Translations under genes and position numbers: made by a program
Assembly: GCF_012927045.1 (NCBI RefSeq)
Contig: NZ_JABBFW010000006.1
Location: forward strand, 226,461-290,460
Source: Azohydromonas caseinilytica
GTDB lineage: Bacteria; Pseudomonadota; Gammaproteobacteria; Burkholderiales; Burkholderiaceae_C
Length of the DNA stretch: 64,000 nucleotides
Direction: 5' to 3'
In this document: positions 9,205-18,059 of the stretch, piece by piece
How positions within the stretch are numbered: the stretch's first letter is position 1
Layout of the letters: every line of letters begins with the position of its first letter
Notes under the pieces: generated by a model
Told to the model about the DNA's origin: nothing
Seen by the model: only the letters and a program-made list of their open reading frames with translations
Database searches by the model: none

Positions 9205-9366
9205 ACTTCGTCATTCCCGCGAAGGCGGGAACCCAGGCGGTCCCCAAGCCGGCCACCAATTGCTTGAACGGCATGCCAAGGTTTATTCAGCCTCGCAATT
9301 CCTGCATGGGCTCCCAGAGGCTGACGTGGGACCGCCTGGGTCCCCGCCTGCGCGGGGATGACGAAG
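9205..9366. repeat. Imperfect inverted-repeat element (MITE-like)
   Basis: Arms at about 9205-9243 and 9328-9366 are inverted copies with few mismatches. The left contains TCGTCATTCCCGCGAAGGCG and the right, read on the other strand, TCGTCATCCCCGCGCAGGCG, both followed by the same ACCCAGGCGGTCCC segment. The interior of ~85 bp shows no gene. This resembles a small interspersed palindromic element. It occupies the emrA-emrB gap (9106-9524). The rest of that gap holds two copies of ATCAGCTCACG about 84 bp apart and nothing else recognisable. Confidence 0.65.
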
Positions 9367-9524
9367 TAATAAGCGAACCGCATCAGCTCACGGCTAACGA
9401 CTGACAAGTTCTCCCGGACAGCAGTACGTCCGCGCGGAGATAACGGAGTGGCAGGCGAGACACATCAGCTCACGACCGACGTTGGCACGGCTGGCGTTGA
9501 ACGGCGTTCTCCAGCCATCCACCC

Positions 9525-10850
9525 TCACTGCGCCACCGCCGCGCGCGCCGGCGCCGAGGCCACGCGGGCCGTGGTGTCGGCCCGCGACGCGGCGCTGGGC
9601 ACGGTGGCGGCGGCAGGGACCGCGCCGCGCACCGCCGCGCCCAGGTTGGCGGCGATGATGCGCTGCACGTCGGCCTGGGCCTCGCGCTCCTGCGGCGTCA
9701 TCTCCGCGGCACCACCGGCGCCTTCAGGCGCCGAAGCCGCGGCCGGCGCCGGGCGCGGCGCGTCGGCCAGCACCTTGCCGCTCTGGTCGCGCACGTCCAC
9801 CGTGGCTTCCATCGACAGGCCCACGCGCAGCGGATGGGCCTTCAGCTCCTCGGCATTGAGCTCGATGCGCACCGGCACGCGCTGCACCACCTTGATCCAG
9901 TTGCCGGTGGCGTTCTGCGCCGGCAGCAGCGCGAAGGCCGCGCCCGTGCCCGCGCCCAGGCCGACCACGCGGCCGTGGTACTCGACCTTGCCGCCGTAGA
10001 CGTCGGCTTCCAGCGTCACGGGCTGGCCGATGCGCAGCTTGCGCAGCTGCACCTCCTTGAAGTTGGCATCGACCCAGCTCTGCCCCAGCGTCACCACCGA
10101 CATCAGCGGCGCGCCGGCCTGCACGCGCTGGCCGACCTGCACGCTGCGGCGAGCCACGTAGCCGTCCACCGGGGCGGCGAGCTCGGTGCGCTGCAGCGCC
10201 AAGTGCGCCTCGCGCACGCGGGCGGCGGCGCGCAGCACGTTGGGGTGCTCGGCCACCGGGGTGTTGTCGGTCAGCGCCTGGCTGGAGGCGAGCTGCTCGC
10301 GCGCGGCCCGCACGGCGGACTCGGCCGCGGCCAGCGCGGCCTGCGCCGCCGCGCGCTGCGCCAGCACATGGTTGAACTCCTCGCGGCCGACGGCACCGCT
10401 GGCCAGCAGCGGCTCGCGGCGGCGCACGTCGTCCTGCGTGCGCGCCAGCTCGGCGCGGGCGCGCTCGGCGTCGGCCTGGCGCAGCGCCACCTGCGCCTGT
10501 TGCGCGGCACTGTTGGCGTAGAGGGTGCGCACCTCGCGCACGGTCTGCGCCAGCGCGGCCTGGGCCTGCTCCAGCGCCACGCGGGCGTCGGCGGCGTCCA
10601 GCCGCACCAGCGGCTGGCCGGCGCGCACGAAGTCGGTGTCCTGCGCCAGCACCTGCTGCACGGTGCCGGCGAGCTGCGGCGTGACCTGCACCACGTCGGC
10701 CTGCACATAGGCGTTGTCCGTGGTCTCGTAACGGCTGGCCACCGCCAGGTGCCAGCCGCCCCAGGCCAGGCCGCCCACCAGCACCACGGCGCCAATGATG
10801 GTCAGGCCCTTCTTGCGCTTGCGCAGCCGTTGTTCCTTGGAGTCGCTCAT
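9525..10850 (-). CDS. emrA: HlyD-family membrane fusion protein (EmrA-like), 441 aa
   Basis: The periplasmic adaptor of a tripartite efflux pump. A basic N-terminus (KEQRLRKRKKG) leads into one membrane anchor (about 16-36). The typical RYETTDNAYVQADVVQVTP strand of EmrA-type adaptors follows. A biotinyl-lipoyl half-motif surrounds a long alpha-helical hairpin (about 95-210), then the second lipoyl half near ELAAPVDGYV and the beta-barrel. The C-terminal ~80 residues are Ala/Pro-rich and longer than in E. coli EmrA (390 aa). The gene lies 38 bp after the outer-membrane factor gene and shares its operon. Specific substrates cannot be read from sequence. Confidence 0.92.
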   Translation of the reverse strand: MSDSKEQRLRKRKKGLTIIGAVVLVGGLAWGGWHLAVASRYETTDNAYVQADVVQVTPQLAGTVQQVLAQDTDFVRAGQPLVRLDAADARVALEQAQAALAQTVREVRTLYANSAAQQAQVALRQADAERARAELARTQDDVRRREPLLASGAVGREEFNHVLAQRAAAQAALAAAESAVRAAREQLASSQALTDNTPVAEHPNVLRAAARVREAHLALQRTELAAPVDGYVARRSVQVGQRVQAGAPLMSVVTLGQSWVDANFKEVQLRKLRIGQPVTLEADVYGGKVEYHGRVVGLGAGTGAAFALLPAQNATGNWIKVVQRVPVRIELNAEELKAHPLRVGLSMEATVDVRDQSGKVLADAPRPAPAAASAPEGAGGAAEMTPQEREAQADVQRIIAANLGAAVRGAVPAAATVPSAASRADTTARVASAPARAAVAQ

Positions 10851-10888
10851 GACGGGATCTCTGAAAGTGGGATTGAGGCGCCGCCGCT

Positions 10889-12322
10889 TCAGCGCGCCGC
10901 CACGGATTGCGAAACAGGCTGGGGCTGCCAGCCGCCGCCCAGCGCGCGCAGCAGCGCGACCTGCGCCTCCAGGCTGCGCGCCTGCAGCTCGGCGGCCAGG
11001 CGGCGCTGCGCCAGCAGCGGCCCTTCGGCGCTGAGCACGGTCAGCTGGCTGGACAGCCCCGCGCCGTAGCGCTGCACCGCCAGCCGGTAGGCGGCTTCGG
11101 CGCTGTCCTGCGCGGCGGCCTGCTCGCGGCGCTGCGCCTGCAGCGACTGCAGCGTCGCCAGCGCGTCGGCGGCCTCGCGCACCGCCTCCAGCAGCGCGTT
11201 GTTGTAGGCCAGCACCGCGGCGTCAAGCTCGGCCTGGCGGCCGTGCAGCTGCGCGCGCAGGCGCCCGGCATCGAACAGCGGCAGCCGGATCGCCGGGCCC
11301 ACGCCGTACTGGCGGCTGCCGGCCTCGATGAGCCGGTCCAGCCCGATGGCGTTGAAGCCGATGAAGGCGGTCAAATTGACGTCCGGATAGAACTGCGCGC
11401 GCGCCGCCTTCACGTCCTGCACCGCGGCTTCCACGCGCTCGCGCGCGGCCGCGATGTCGGCGCGCCGGCCCAGCAGGTCGGCACCCAGCACGCCCGGCAG
11501 CGCCAGCGGTTTCAATTCGCCCAGACGGGCATCGAGCGACTGCAAGGCCTGGGGCGGCTGCGCGGTCAGCGCGGCAAGCTGATGGCGCGCCAGCGCGATC
11601 TGCTCATCAAGCTGCTCGATCTGCAGCCGGGCCTCGGGCAATCCGCCCTCGCTCTGGCGCAGCTCCACGGTGGTGTCCAAGCCGTTCTGGACGCGCTGGC
11701 GCACCAGGCCCAGCAGCGATTCGCGCTGCGCCAGCGTCTGGCGCGCCACCTCGCGCTGCGCCTGAAGCCGGGCCAGCCCGACGTAGGCGCGCGTCACCTG
11801 CGCGGCCAGCAGCACGCGCGCGGCGTCGGCATCGGCGCGCGCGGCGCGCTCGCTGCCCAGCGCCGCGGCCAGCTCGGCACGGTGGCGGCCAAAGAAATCC
11901 AGCTCCCACTGCAGCCCGGCCTGCAGCGTGCCCACGGTGAAGGTGCCGCCGCCCAGCGGCGGCGGGTAGATGCCGTTGGCGCTGAAGCGCTGGCGCGTGG
12001 CGTCGAAGCTGCCGCTGACGCTGGGCTGCGCGCGCGCACCCGCGGCCTCGGCCGCCGCCACGGCACGGGCGATGCGCGCCTGCGCCGCCTGCAGGTTGGG
12101 CTGTTCGGCCACGGCGCGATCGACCAGCGTGTCGAGCTGTGCGTCGTTGAAGCCCCGCCACCACGCCGGATCGACGCTCAGCGCCGTGGCGGCATCGGGC
12201 TGCAGCCCGACGGCGGGCGCGTCCAGCAGCGGCGCCTGCGGGCGGGACGGCCCCGGGCTGGCGCAGGCGGCGACGAAGAGCACGGCCGCCAGCGCGGCGG
12301 CCCGGAGGGCGAAGGCGTTCAT
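10889..12322 (-). CDS. NodT-family outer-membrane efflux lipoprotein, 477 aa
   Basis: The outer-membrane channel of the pump. The chosen ATG 12322 sits inside the stop of marR (4-nt ATGA overlap) and gives a lipoprotein signal with the lipobox FVAACAS. Two OEP-type repeats follow, rich in long Ala/Gln/Arg heptad helices. Landmarks are PAWWRGFNDAQLDTLVDRAV, QWELDFFGRHRAELAAA and FYPDVNLTAFIG. The length is normal for NodT/OprM-type factors. Translational coupling to marR and adjacency to emrA make it part of the same regulated efflux unit. Confidence 0.92.
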   Translation of the reverse strand: MNAFALRAAALAAVLFVAACASPGPSRPQAPLLDAPAVGLQPDAATALSVDPAWWRGFNDAQLDTLVDRAVAEQPNLQAAQARIARAVAAAEAAGARAQPSVSGSFDATRQRFSANGIYPPPLGGGTFTVGTLQAGLQWELDFFGRHRAELAAALGSERAARADADAARVLLAAQVTRAYVGLARLQAQREVARQTLAQRESLLGLVRQRVQNGLDTTVELRQSEGGLPEARLQIEQLDEQIALARHQLAALTAQPPQALQSLDARLGELKPLALPGVLGADLLGRRADIAAARERVEAAVQDVKAARAQFYPDVNLTAFIGFNAIGLDRLIEAGSRQYGVGPAIRLPLFDAGRLRAQLHGRQAELDAAVLAYNNALLEAVREAADALATLQSLQAQRREQAAAQDSAEAAYRLAVQRYGAGLSSQLTVLSAEGPLLAQRRLAAELQARSLEAQVALLRALGGGWQPQPVSQSVAAR

Positions 12323-12843
12323 TCGGATTCTTCTTCCTGGATCGGGGCCGCCGGCGCGGCCGACTGCACGGCCTCGGCGTTGGCCAGCATGCGGCGCAGC
12401 AGCGCCAGCAGCGTCTGCCACTCGTCATGGCTGAAGCCGGCCAGGTGCTCGTTGAGCACCGCCGACAGCACCTTGGGCACGTCGTCCGCCACGCGGCGCC
12501 CGGCGTCGGTGAGCGTGACGTTGACCACGCGCCGGTCCTCGGTGCTGCGGCAGCGGCCCACGAAGCCCTTGCGCTCCAGCCGGTCCAGCATGCGCGTGGC
12601 CGCGCCGGGATCGACGTTGATGTCGCGCGCCACCGTCGCCACGGTGGCGCAGCCGCCGGCCTTGAGCAGCACGAACAGCGGCATCCACTGCCCGTGCGTG
12701 AGCTCGTGCGGCGCCAGCCGTGCGTCCGCCTGCTGGGCGATGGACTGCAGCACGCGGCGCATCAGGTAGCCCACGCTGTCCTGCGCGCTGTAGGTGCCGC
12801 TGTAGAAGCTGACGGGAGTCGGGGTGCCGGGGGTGTCGGACAT
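12319..12843 (-). CDS. MarR-family transcriptional regulator of the efflux operon, 174 aa
   Basis: A winged-helix repressor, first gene of the leftward operon marR-OMF-emrA-emrB. The core (about 30-150) shows the recognition region TVATVARDINVDPGAATRMLDRLERKG (split here by a typical HTH turn) and the wing RCRSTEDRRVVNVTLTDAG, which contains the DxR signature of MarR proteins. The N-terminal ~25 and C-terminal ~20 residues are extensions. A perfect 14-bp palindrome lies 17 bp upstream of the start, so autorepression is likely, with release by a pump substrate. The gene is divergent from the ABCB-type exporter gene, whose promoter may also feel this operator. Confidence 0.93.
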   Translation of the reverse strand: MSDTPGTPTPVSFYSGTYSAQDSVGYLMRRVLQSIAQQADARLAPHELTHGQWMPLFVLLKAGGCATVATVARDINVDPGAATRMLDRLERKGFVGRCRSTEDRRVVNVTLTDAGRRVADDVPKVLSAVLNEHLAGFSHDEWQTLLALLRRMLANAEAVQSAAPAAPIQEEESE

Positions 12844-12859
12844 GATGGACGCGACAATA

Positions 12860-12873
12860 ATTGCCTAGGCAAT
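12860..12873. promoter_or_regulatory. Perfect palindromic MarR-type operator ATTGCCTAGGCAAT
   Basis: A 14-bp perfect palindrome lies 17 bp before the marR start and 62 bp before the divergent exporter gene. TTGC-N4-GCAA is the common binding pattern of MarR proteins. The TAAT/TTG-rich surroundings fit an overlapping promoter. Confidence 0.72.
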
Positions 12874-12935
12874 GTTTGTCAATGCAAGAACCCGACGCCG
12901 GACGGGGTCAGGAGGCCCCCTCCTACACTGGCGGG

Positions 12936-14747
12936 ATGGCCCGAAACAGAAGCAAGACCCCGGACGACGGCCGTCCGCGCGCGCAGCGCGTGGGCGCGCT
13001 GGCGGCGTTGAAACCCTTCCTGAAGCCCTACCGCGGCCGCATCGCGCTGGCGGTGCTGCTGCTGGTGTGTGCCGCGGCGACGACGCTGGTGTTCCCGCTG
13101 GCCTTGCGCGGGCTCATCGACCAGGGGCTGATGCCGACCGAGCCCGGCGCGCGCGTGATGCAGCTGCGCGGGAACTTCCTGGCGCTGTTCGGCGTGGGCG
13201 TGGCGCTGGCGCTGTTCTCGGCCGGGCGCTTCTACATGGTGAGCTGGCTGGGCGAGCGCGTGACGGCGGACCTGCGCAGCGCCGTGTACGCGCGCGTGCT
13301 GCGCCAGGCGCCGGCCTTCTTCGAGCGCACCGCCACCGGCGAGGTGCTGAGCCGCCTGACCACCGACACCACGCTGGTGCAGACGGTGGTGGGGTCGAGC
13401 CTGTCGCTGGGGCTGCGCAACAGCGTGATGGGGCTGGGCGCGCTGGGCATGCTGGTGGTGACGAATCCGCGCGTGATGACGCAGGTGCTGGGCGTGCTGG
13501 TGCTGATCGTGCTGCCGTCGATCTACTTCGGGCGCCGCGTGCGGCGCCTGAGCCGGGCCAGCCAGGACCGCGTGGCCGACAGCAGTGCCATCGCCGCCGA
13601 GGTGCTCAATGCCATGCCGGTGGTGCAGGCCTACGGGCAGGAGGGGCGCGAGGCGGGGCGCTTCGCCGACGCCACCGAGCGCGCCTTCGACACCGCGCGC
13701 AACCGCACCCGGGTGCGCGCCTTCCTGGTGGCCTTCATCATTGCCACCACCTTCGGCGCGCTGCTGTGGGGGCTGTACCAGGGCACGCAGGCCGTGGTGG
13801 CCGGGCGCATCAGCGCCGGCCACCTCGGGCAGACGGTGGTCTACGTGATCATCCTGGTGGGCAGCGTGGCGGTGCTGTCGGAAGTGCATGGCGACCTGCT
13901 GCGCGCGGCCGGCGCCACCGAACGGCTGATGGAGCTGCTGCACGCGGATGCCGCCATCGAGCAAGCGGCCAACCCGCGCGCGCTGCCGCCGGCCCGGGGC
14001 GGCTCCGCAGTGCGTTTTCAGCATGTGCGCTTCAGCTATCCCTCGCGGCCGAACCAGCCGGCCCTCGACGGGCTGTCGCTGGACATTCGCCCCGGCGAGA
14101 CGGTGGCGCTCGTGGGCCCCAGCGGCGCGGGCAAGAGCACGCTGCTGCAGCTGCTGCTGCGCTTCTATGACCCGCAGCAGGGCCGCATCACGCTTGACGG
14201 CGTGGAGCTGCGCGAGGCGGCGCTCGATGACTTGCGCGCGCGCATCGCGCTGGTGCCGCAGGACAGCGTGGTCTTCGCCGCCAGCGCGTTGGAGAACATC
14301 CGCTACGGCCGCCCCGAGGCCAGCGAGGAGGACGTGATCGCCGCGGCGAAGCTGGCGCATGCGCACGAGTTCATCGGCGCCCTGCCCGAGGGCTATCACA
14401 CGCACCTGGGCGAGCGCGGCGTGCGGCTGTCGGGCGGGCAGCGCCAGCGCATCAGCATCGCGCGCGCCCTGCTCAAGAACCCGCCGCTGCTGTTGCTGGA
14501 CGAGGCCACCAGCGCCCTCGATGCCGAGAGCGAGCGCATGGTGCAGGCGGCGCTGGACAGCGCCATGCGCGGGCGCACCACGCTCGTGATCGCGCACCGG
14601 CTGGCGACCGTGCAGCGCGCCGACCGCATCGTGGTGCTGGACGGCGGCTGCATCGTGGACAGCGGCACCCATGCCGAGCTGGTGGCGCGCGGCGGGCTGT
14701 ACGCGCGGCTGGCGGCGATGCAGTTCGACCTGCGCCCGGCGGCGTAG
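12936..14747 (+). CDS. ABCB-type ABC exporter (fused membrane and ATPase domains), 603 aa
   Basis: A half-transporter expected to act as a homodimer in the inner membrane. A short Arg/Lys-rich tail is followed by a six-helix exporter domain (about 25-325, with FYMVSWLGERVTADLRSAVY and FFERTATGEVLSRLTTD) and a nucleotide-binding domain (about 360-590). Walker A is GPSGAGKST, Q-loop VPQDSVVFA, signature LSGGQRQRISIARALL, Walker B LLLLDEATSALD and the switch His lies in IAHRLAT. The start ATG at 12936 follows GGCGGG. Overall it resembles MsbA and the mitochondrial-like ABCB10 group. Substrate unknown. It is divergent from the efflux operon and shares its upstream region. Confidence 0.9.
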   Translation: MARNRSKTPDDGRPRAQRVGALAALKPFLKPYRGRIALAVLLLVCAAATTLVFPLALRGLIDQGLMPTEPGARVMQLRGNFLALFGVGVALALFSAGRFYMVSWLGERVTADLRSAVYARVLRQAPAFFERTATGEVLSRLTTDTTLVQTVVGSSLSLGLRNSVMGLGALGMLVVTNPRVMTQVLGVLVLIVLPSIYFGRRVRRLSRASQDRVADSSAIAAEVLNAMPVVQAYGQEGREAGRFADATERAFDTARNRTRVRAFLVAFIIATTFGALLWGLYQGTQAVVAGRISAGHLGQTVVYVIILVGSVAVLSEVHGDLLRAAGATERLMELLHADAAIEQAANPRALPPARGGSAVRFQHVRFSYPSRPNQPALDGLSLDIRPGETVALVGPSGAGKSTLLQLLLRFYDPQQGRITLDGVELREAALDDLRARIALVPQDSVVFAASALENIRYGRPEASEEDVIAAAKLAHAHEFIGALPEGYHTHLGERGVRLSGGQRQRISIARALLKNPPLLLLDEATSALDAESERMVQAALDSAMRGRTTLVIAHRLATVQRADRIVVLDGGCIVDSGTHAELVARGGLYARLAAMQFDLRPAA

Positions 14748-14864
14748 CCGGGGGAAAGCGCGGTCGTCCGGTTCCCCTGCCGCAGCGTTGTGGGCATGCG
14801 CGCTGCTGACGCGTGAAGGGCGGGCGCAGGCCCGCTGACATCCACAAGCTTTCAGGAGAGCCTG

Positions 14865-15527
14865 ATGAAGAAACGCACTCTCATGCCCGTCGCCGGGCTG
14901 TTGGCCGCCGCGGCCCTGGTCACCGGTTGCGCCAACACCGGCATGAGCGAAACCCAGCGCGGCACCGCCATCGGCGCGGGCGCGGGCGCGGTCACCGGTG
15001 CCGTCATCGGCCGCGCCACCGGCCACAACAACACCGCGCGCGGCGCGGTGATCGGCGGCGCGCTGGGGGCCATCGCCGGCAACGTCTGGTCGCGCCGCAT
15101 GGAGGAAAAGCGCGTGGCGATGCAGCAGGCCACGCAGGGCACGGGCATCGAGGTCAGCCGCACGCCCAACGAGGAACTGAAGGTCAACGTGCCGGCCGAC
15201 TTCAGCTTCGCCGTGGGCCGCGCCGACATCCAGCCGCAGATGCGCCCGGTGCTGGACCAGTTTGCCCGTGGCCTGGACGCCAACCAGGTGGTGCGCGTGG
15301 TCGGCCACACCGACAACACCGGCAGCGACGCCGTCAACAACCCGCTGTCGGTGAACCGCGCCAACGCCGTGCGCGACTACCTGGTGATGCGCGGCGTGCC
15401 CGCGGCGCGCATCACCACCGAGGGCCGCGGCAGCTACGAGCCCGTGGCCGACAACTCCAGCGAGGCCGGCCGCGCCCGCAACCGCCGCGTGGAGCTGTTC
15501 CTGCGGGATACGCAGCCGGCCGGTTGA
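14865..15527 (+). CDS. OmpA-family lipoprotein with glycine-zipper segment (YiaD-like), 220 aa
   Basis: An outer-membrane lipoprotein that binds peptidoglycan. The signal ends in the lipobox LVTGC (Cys22). A glycine-zipper stretch (about 36-75, GAGAGAVTGAVIG and GGALGAIAG) is followed by an OmpA-like domain (about 100-215). The domain carries FAVGRADIQPQMRPVL, the peptidoglycan-binding loop VVGHTDNTGSDAVNNPLSVN and the NRRVEL ending. AGGAG gives a good ribosome binding site. The domain order matches YiaD-type proteins. It is monocistronic, with a 7-bp hairpin (15540-15563) just after the stop that may end the transcript. Confidence 0.92.
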   Translation: MKKRTLMPVAGLLAAAALVTGCANTGMSETQRGTAIGAGAGAVTGAVIGRATGHNNTARGAVIGGALGAIAGNVWSRRMEEKRVAMQQATQGTGIEVSRTPNEELKVNVPADFSFAVGRADIQPQMRPVLDQFARGLDANQVVRVVGHTDNTGSDAVNNPLSVNRANAVRDYLVMRGVPAARITTEGRGSYEPVADNSSEAGRARNRRVELFLRDTQPAG

Positions 15528-15627
15528 GGTGTGTCAGGCGCCACGGTCGGCCCCGGCCGTGGCCCGGTGAATCCGGCGGGCGGCGGCAAGCCCCCTACAC
15601 TGCGCGCCTTCGCAAGCCGCCCGCCCC

Positions 15628-16605
15628 ATGAAGAGCTACCTCGAACTCGTCCAGACCGTCCTCGACCAGGGCAGCTGGCAGGACAACCGCACCGGCATCC
15701 GCACCCTGAGCCTGCCCGGCGCCATGCTGCGCTTCGACCTGCAGCAGGGCTTCCCCGCCGTCACCACCAAGAAGCTGGCCTTCAAGACCGCCATCGGCGA
15801 GCTCGTCGGCTTCCTGCGCGCCAGCCGCAACGCCGCCGAGTTCCGCGCCCTGGGCTGCAAGGTCTGGGACCAGAACGCCAACGAGAACCAGGCTTGGCTG
15901 GCCAACCCGTACCGCCTGGGCGAGGATGACCTCGGTCCCGTCTACGGCGTGCAGTGGCGCCAGTGGCCCGCCTACAAGCTGCTCGACGCGCAGGCCACGG
16001 CGCAGATCGAGGACGCGCTCAAGCGCGGCTACCGCCGTGTCGGCCTGGTGCAGGACGAGGCCGGCAGCACGCCCGGCGTGCTGCTCTACAAGGCCATCGA
16101 TCAACTGCGCCAGTGCCTGGACACCATCGTCCACAACCCCGCGGATCGCCGCATCCTGTTCCACGGCTGGAACTGGGCGCAGATCGAGGAGATGGCGCTG
16201 CCGCCCTGCCACCTGCTCTACCAGTTCCTGCCCAACGCTGCCAAGCGCGAGATCTCGCTGTGCCTGTACGTGCGCAGCAACGACCTCGGCCTGGGCACGC
16301 CCTTCAACCTGGCCGAGGGCGCGGCGCTGCTGCACCTGGTGGGGCGGCTCACGGGCTACACGCCGCGCTGGTTCAGCTACTTCGTGGGCGACGCCCACAT
16401 CTACGAGAACCACCTGGACATGCTGCGCGAGCAGCTGCAGCGCGAGCCGCTGCCGGCGCCGCGCCTGTTGCTGTCGGAGCGCATCCCCGACTTCGCCGCC
16501 ACCGGCCGCTACGAGCCGGAGTGGCTGGAGCGGGTCGAGCCCGGCGACTTCCAGCTCGAAGGCTACCGGCACCACCCGCCGCTGACCGCGCCGATGGCGG
16601 TGTAA
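15628..16605 (+). CDS. thyA: Thymidylate synthase, 325 aa
   Basis: Methylates dUMP to dTMP using methylene-tetrahydrofolate, which it converts to dihydrofolate. Conserved features are [13 protein letters not shown] at the N-terminus, the catalytic Cys194 in [11 protein letters not shown], the dUMP-binding RSND-type segment ([13 protein letters not shown]) and the D/Y tail HIYENH. It is ~60 residues longer than E. coli ThyA (264 aa). The extra residues lie mainly between about 110 and 175, an insertion known in some bacterial ThyAs. The next gene in the same direction is dihydrofolate reductase, which recycles its product, but a 290-bp repeat-bearing gap separates them. Confidence 0.96.
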   Translation: MKSYLELVQTVLDQGSWQDNRTGIRTLSLPGAMLRFDLQQGFPAVTTKKLAFKTAIGELVGFLRASRNAAEFRALGCKVWDQNANENQAWLANPYRLGEDDLGPVYGVQWRQWPAYKLLDAQATAQIEDALKRGYRRVGLVQDEAGSTPGVLLYKAIDQLRQCLDTIVHNPADRRILFHGWNWAQIEEMALPPCHLLYQFLPNAAKREISLCLYVRSNDLGLGTPFNLAEGAALLHLVGRLTGYTPRWFSYFVGDAHIYENHLDMLREQLQREPLPAPRLLLSERIPDFAATGRYEPEWLERVEPGDFQLEGYRHHPPLTAPMAV

Positions 16606-16687
16606 GGCGGGCGCCAGCAGGGCGGCCCCTACAATTCCGCGCCTTTCGAGCCGTAGTTTCTCAGTCCGTCTGTCGTTGGCCATTGAG

Positions 16688-16826
16688 GTATTCCGTTCGT
16701 CCTGAGGTATCGAAGGATGAACGGCCCCGGCTGTGAGGCCGCGACTGCAGCCTCCCGGATTCGCCCTTCGATGCGCCCGCAGGGCGCACCCTGCCCTGAG
16801 GTATCGAAGGGTCAGGGCGAACGGAT
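16688..16826. repeat. Dispersed repeat with GAGGTATCGAAGG units (copy A)
   Basis: Contains CCGTTCGTCCTGAGGTATCG and, near the other end, CCTGAGGTATCGAAGGGTCA with GCGAACGG. About 80 bp of it matches the repeat at 61574-61655. Related, shorter units occur at 23836-23906 and 26031-26112. It is non-coding and fills the thyA-folA gap. Confidence 0.7.
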
Positions 16827-16892
16827 CTGTTGGGTTCGGACAGCCCCATCTCTTTTCGTATACGGCCGCCGCCGGCGCGCCGTTCTGACCGC

Positions 16893-17390
16893 ATGAAACT
16901 GACCCTGGTGGCCGCCGTGGCCCGCAACGGCGTGATCGGACGCGACAACGACATGCCCTGGCGCCTGCCCGAAGACCTGAAGCATTTCCGGCGCGTGACG
17001 CTGGGCGCGCCCGTGCTCATGGGCCGGCGCACCTGGGACTCGCTGCCCGCAGCCTTCAAGCCGCTGCCCGGGCGGCGCAATGTCGTCATCACCCGCAACC
17101 CGGACTGGCATGTCGAGGGCGCCGAGGCCGCGCCCTCGCTGGAGGCGGCGCTGCAGCGCCTGGCCGACGCGGCGGCGGTGTACGTGGTGGGCGGGGCGCA
17201 GCTCTATGCGCAGGCGCTGGAGCGGGCCGACGAGCTGGTGCTGACCGAGATCGACCGCGACTTCGAGGGCGACACCCGCTTTCCCGACTTCGACCGCGGC
17301 CGCTTCACCGAGGTGGCGCGCGAGACGCACCGCGCCGCGCCGCCCAACGACTTCGACTTCGCTTTCGTCACCTACCGACGCCAACGCTGA
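16893..17390 (+). CDS. folA: Dihydrofolate reductase, 165 aa
   Basis: Reduces dihydrofolate to tetrahydrofolate with NADPH, which keeps thymidylate synthesis running. The chosen ATG 16893 gives the normal start MKLTLVAAVARNGVIGRDND. The substrate site is PWRLPEDLKHFRR with its Asp at position 27-29, the NADPH-binding segment is VLMGRRTWDSLP and a second one is YVVGGAQLY. Length 165 is typical of chromosomal type I DHFR (E. coli 159), with no sign of a trimethoprim-resistance cassette. The DUF4337 gene follows after 26 bp in the same direction. Confidence 0.96.
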   Translation: MKLTLVAAVARNGVIGRDNDMPWRLPEDLKHFRRVTLGAPVLMGRRTWDSLPAAFKPLPGRRNVVITRNPDWHVEGAEAAPSLEAALQRLADAAAVYVVGGAQLYAQALERADELVLTEIDRDFEGDTRFPDFDRGRFTEVARETHRAAPPNDFDFAFVTYRRQR

Positions 17391-17416
17391 CTGAACCCAG
17401 AGGGAGCAACAAGAAC

Positions 17417-17995
17417 ATGTCCGGCCACGGTTTCCACGTCCACGGTCCGCACGACCACGAGCTCGAACATGCCGCCCACCATGGGCAGAAGGACCCGTTC
17501 CAGGGCCGCATTGCCGTGACCACGGCGGTGCTGGCCACGGTGGGCGCGCTCTTCGGCTACATGGGCGGCGCCACGCAGGCCAACGCCACGCTCTACAAGA
17601 ACAACGCCGCGATCAAGAAGACCGAGGCGTCGAACCAGTGGAACTACTTCCAGGCCAAGAGCAGCAAGCAGAACCTCTCGGAGCTGGCGCTGGTGCTGGT
17701 GCCCGAGGAGAAGAAGCCCGAGGTGCAGAAGGAGATCGACCGCTACAAGTCGGAGAAGGCCGAGATCAGGGAAGGCGCCGAGAAGCTGGAGTTGGAGTCG
17801 CGCGACTGGGACCGGCAGTCCGACGAGCAGATGCACCTGCACCACCGCTGGGCGCAGGCCACCACCGCGCTGCAGGTGTCCATCGCGCTGGCGGCCATCA
17901 CGCTGCTGACGCGGCGCAAGTGGCTGGAGATCGGCATGTACGGCGTTGCCGGCGTCGGCGGGCTGCTGGGAGTGGCGGCGGCGCTGCATCTGTAA
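17417..17995 (+). CDS. DUF4337-family membrane protein, 192 aa
   Basis: A protein of unknown function with a His-rich N-terminus (HGFHVHGPHDHELEHAAHH). It has one membrane segment at about 32-52, then a ~90-residue Lys/Glu-rich helical region with coiled-coil character and two C-terminal hydrophobic segments (about 150-165 and 170-190). This order is that of DUF4337. A strong ribosome binding site GAGGGAG precedes the ATG. It follows folA closely and ends at a well-formed terminator. The His-rich tail could bind metal, but nothing in the context supports a specific role. Confidence 0.85.
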   Translation: MSGHGFHVHGPHDHELEHAAHHGQKDPFQGRIAVTTAVLATVGALFGYMGGATQANATLYKNNAAIKKTEASNQWNYFQAKSSKQNLSELALVLVPEEKKPEVQKEIDRYKSEKAEIREGAEKLELESRDWDRQSDEQMHLHHRWAQATTALQVSIALAAITLLTRRKWLEIGMYGVAGVGGLLGVAAALHL

Positions 17996-18005
17996 GAAGG
18001 AAAGC

Positions 18006-18034
18006 GGGCGACTGACAAGCAGTCGCCCTTCTCT
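18006..18034 (+). terminator. Rho-independent terminator after the folA-DUF4337 unit
   Basis: A perfect 9-bp stem GGGCGACTG/CAGTCGCCC with loop ACAAG is followed by TTCTCTT, 10 bp after the DUF4337 stop. Confidence 0.8.
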
Positions 18035-18059
18035 TCCGGCACCGCGCGCGGCGCGGTGG

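Noticed and set aside
12879-15308. 809-aa minus-strand frame over the ABC exporter and OmpA gene
   Set aside because: Opposite strand of clear genes; no motif.
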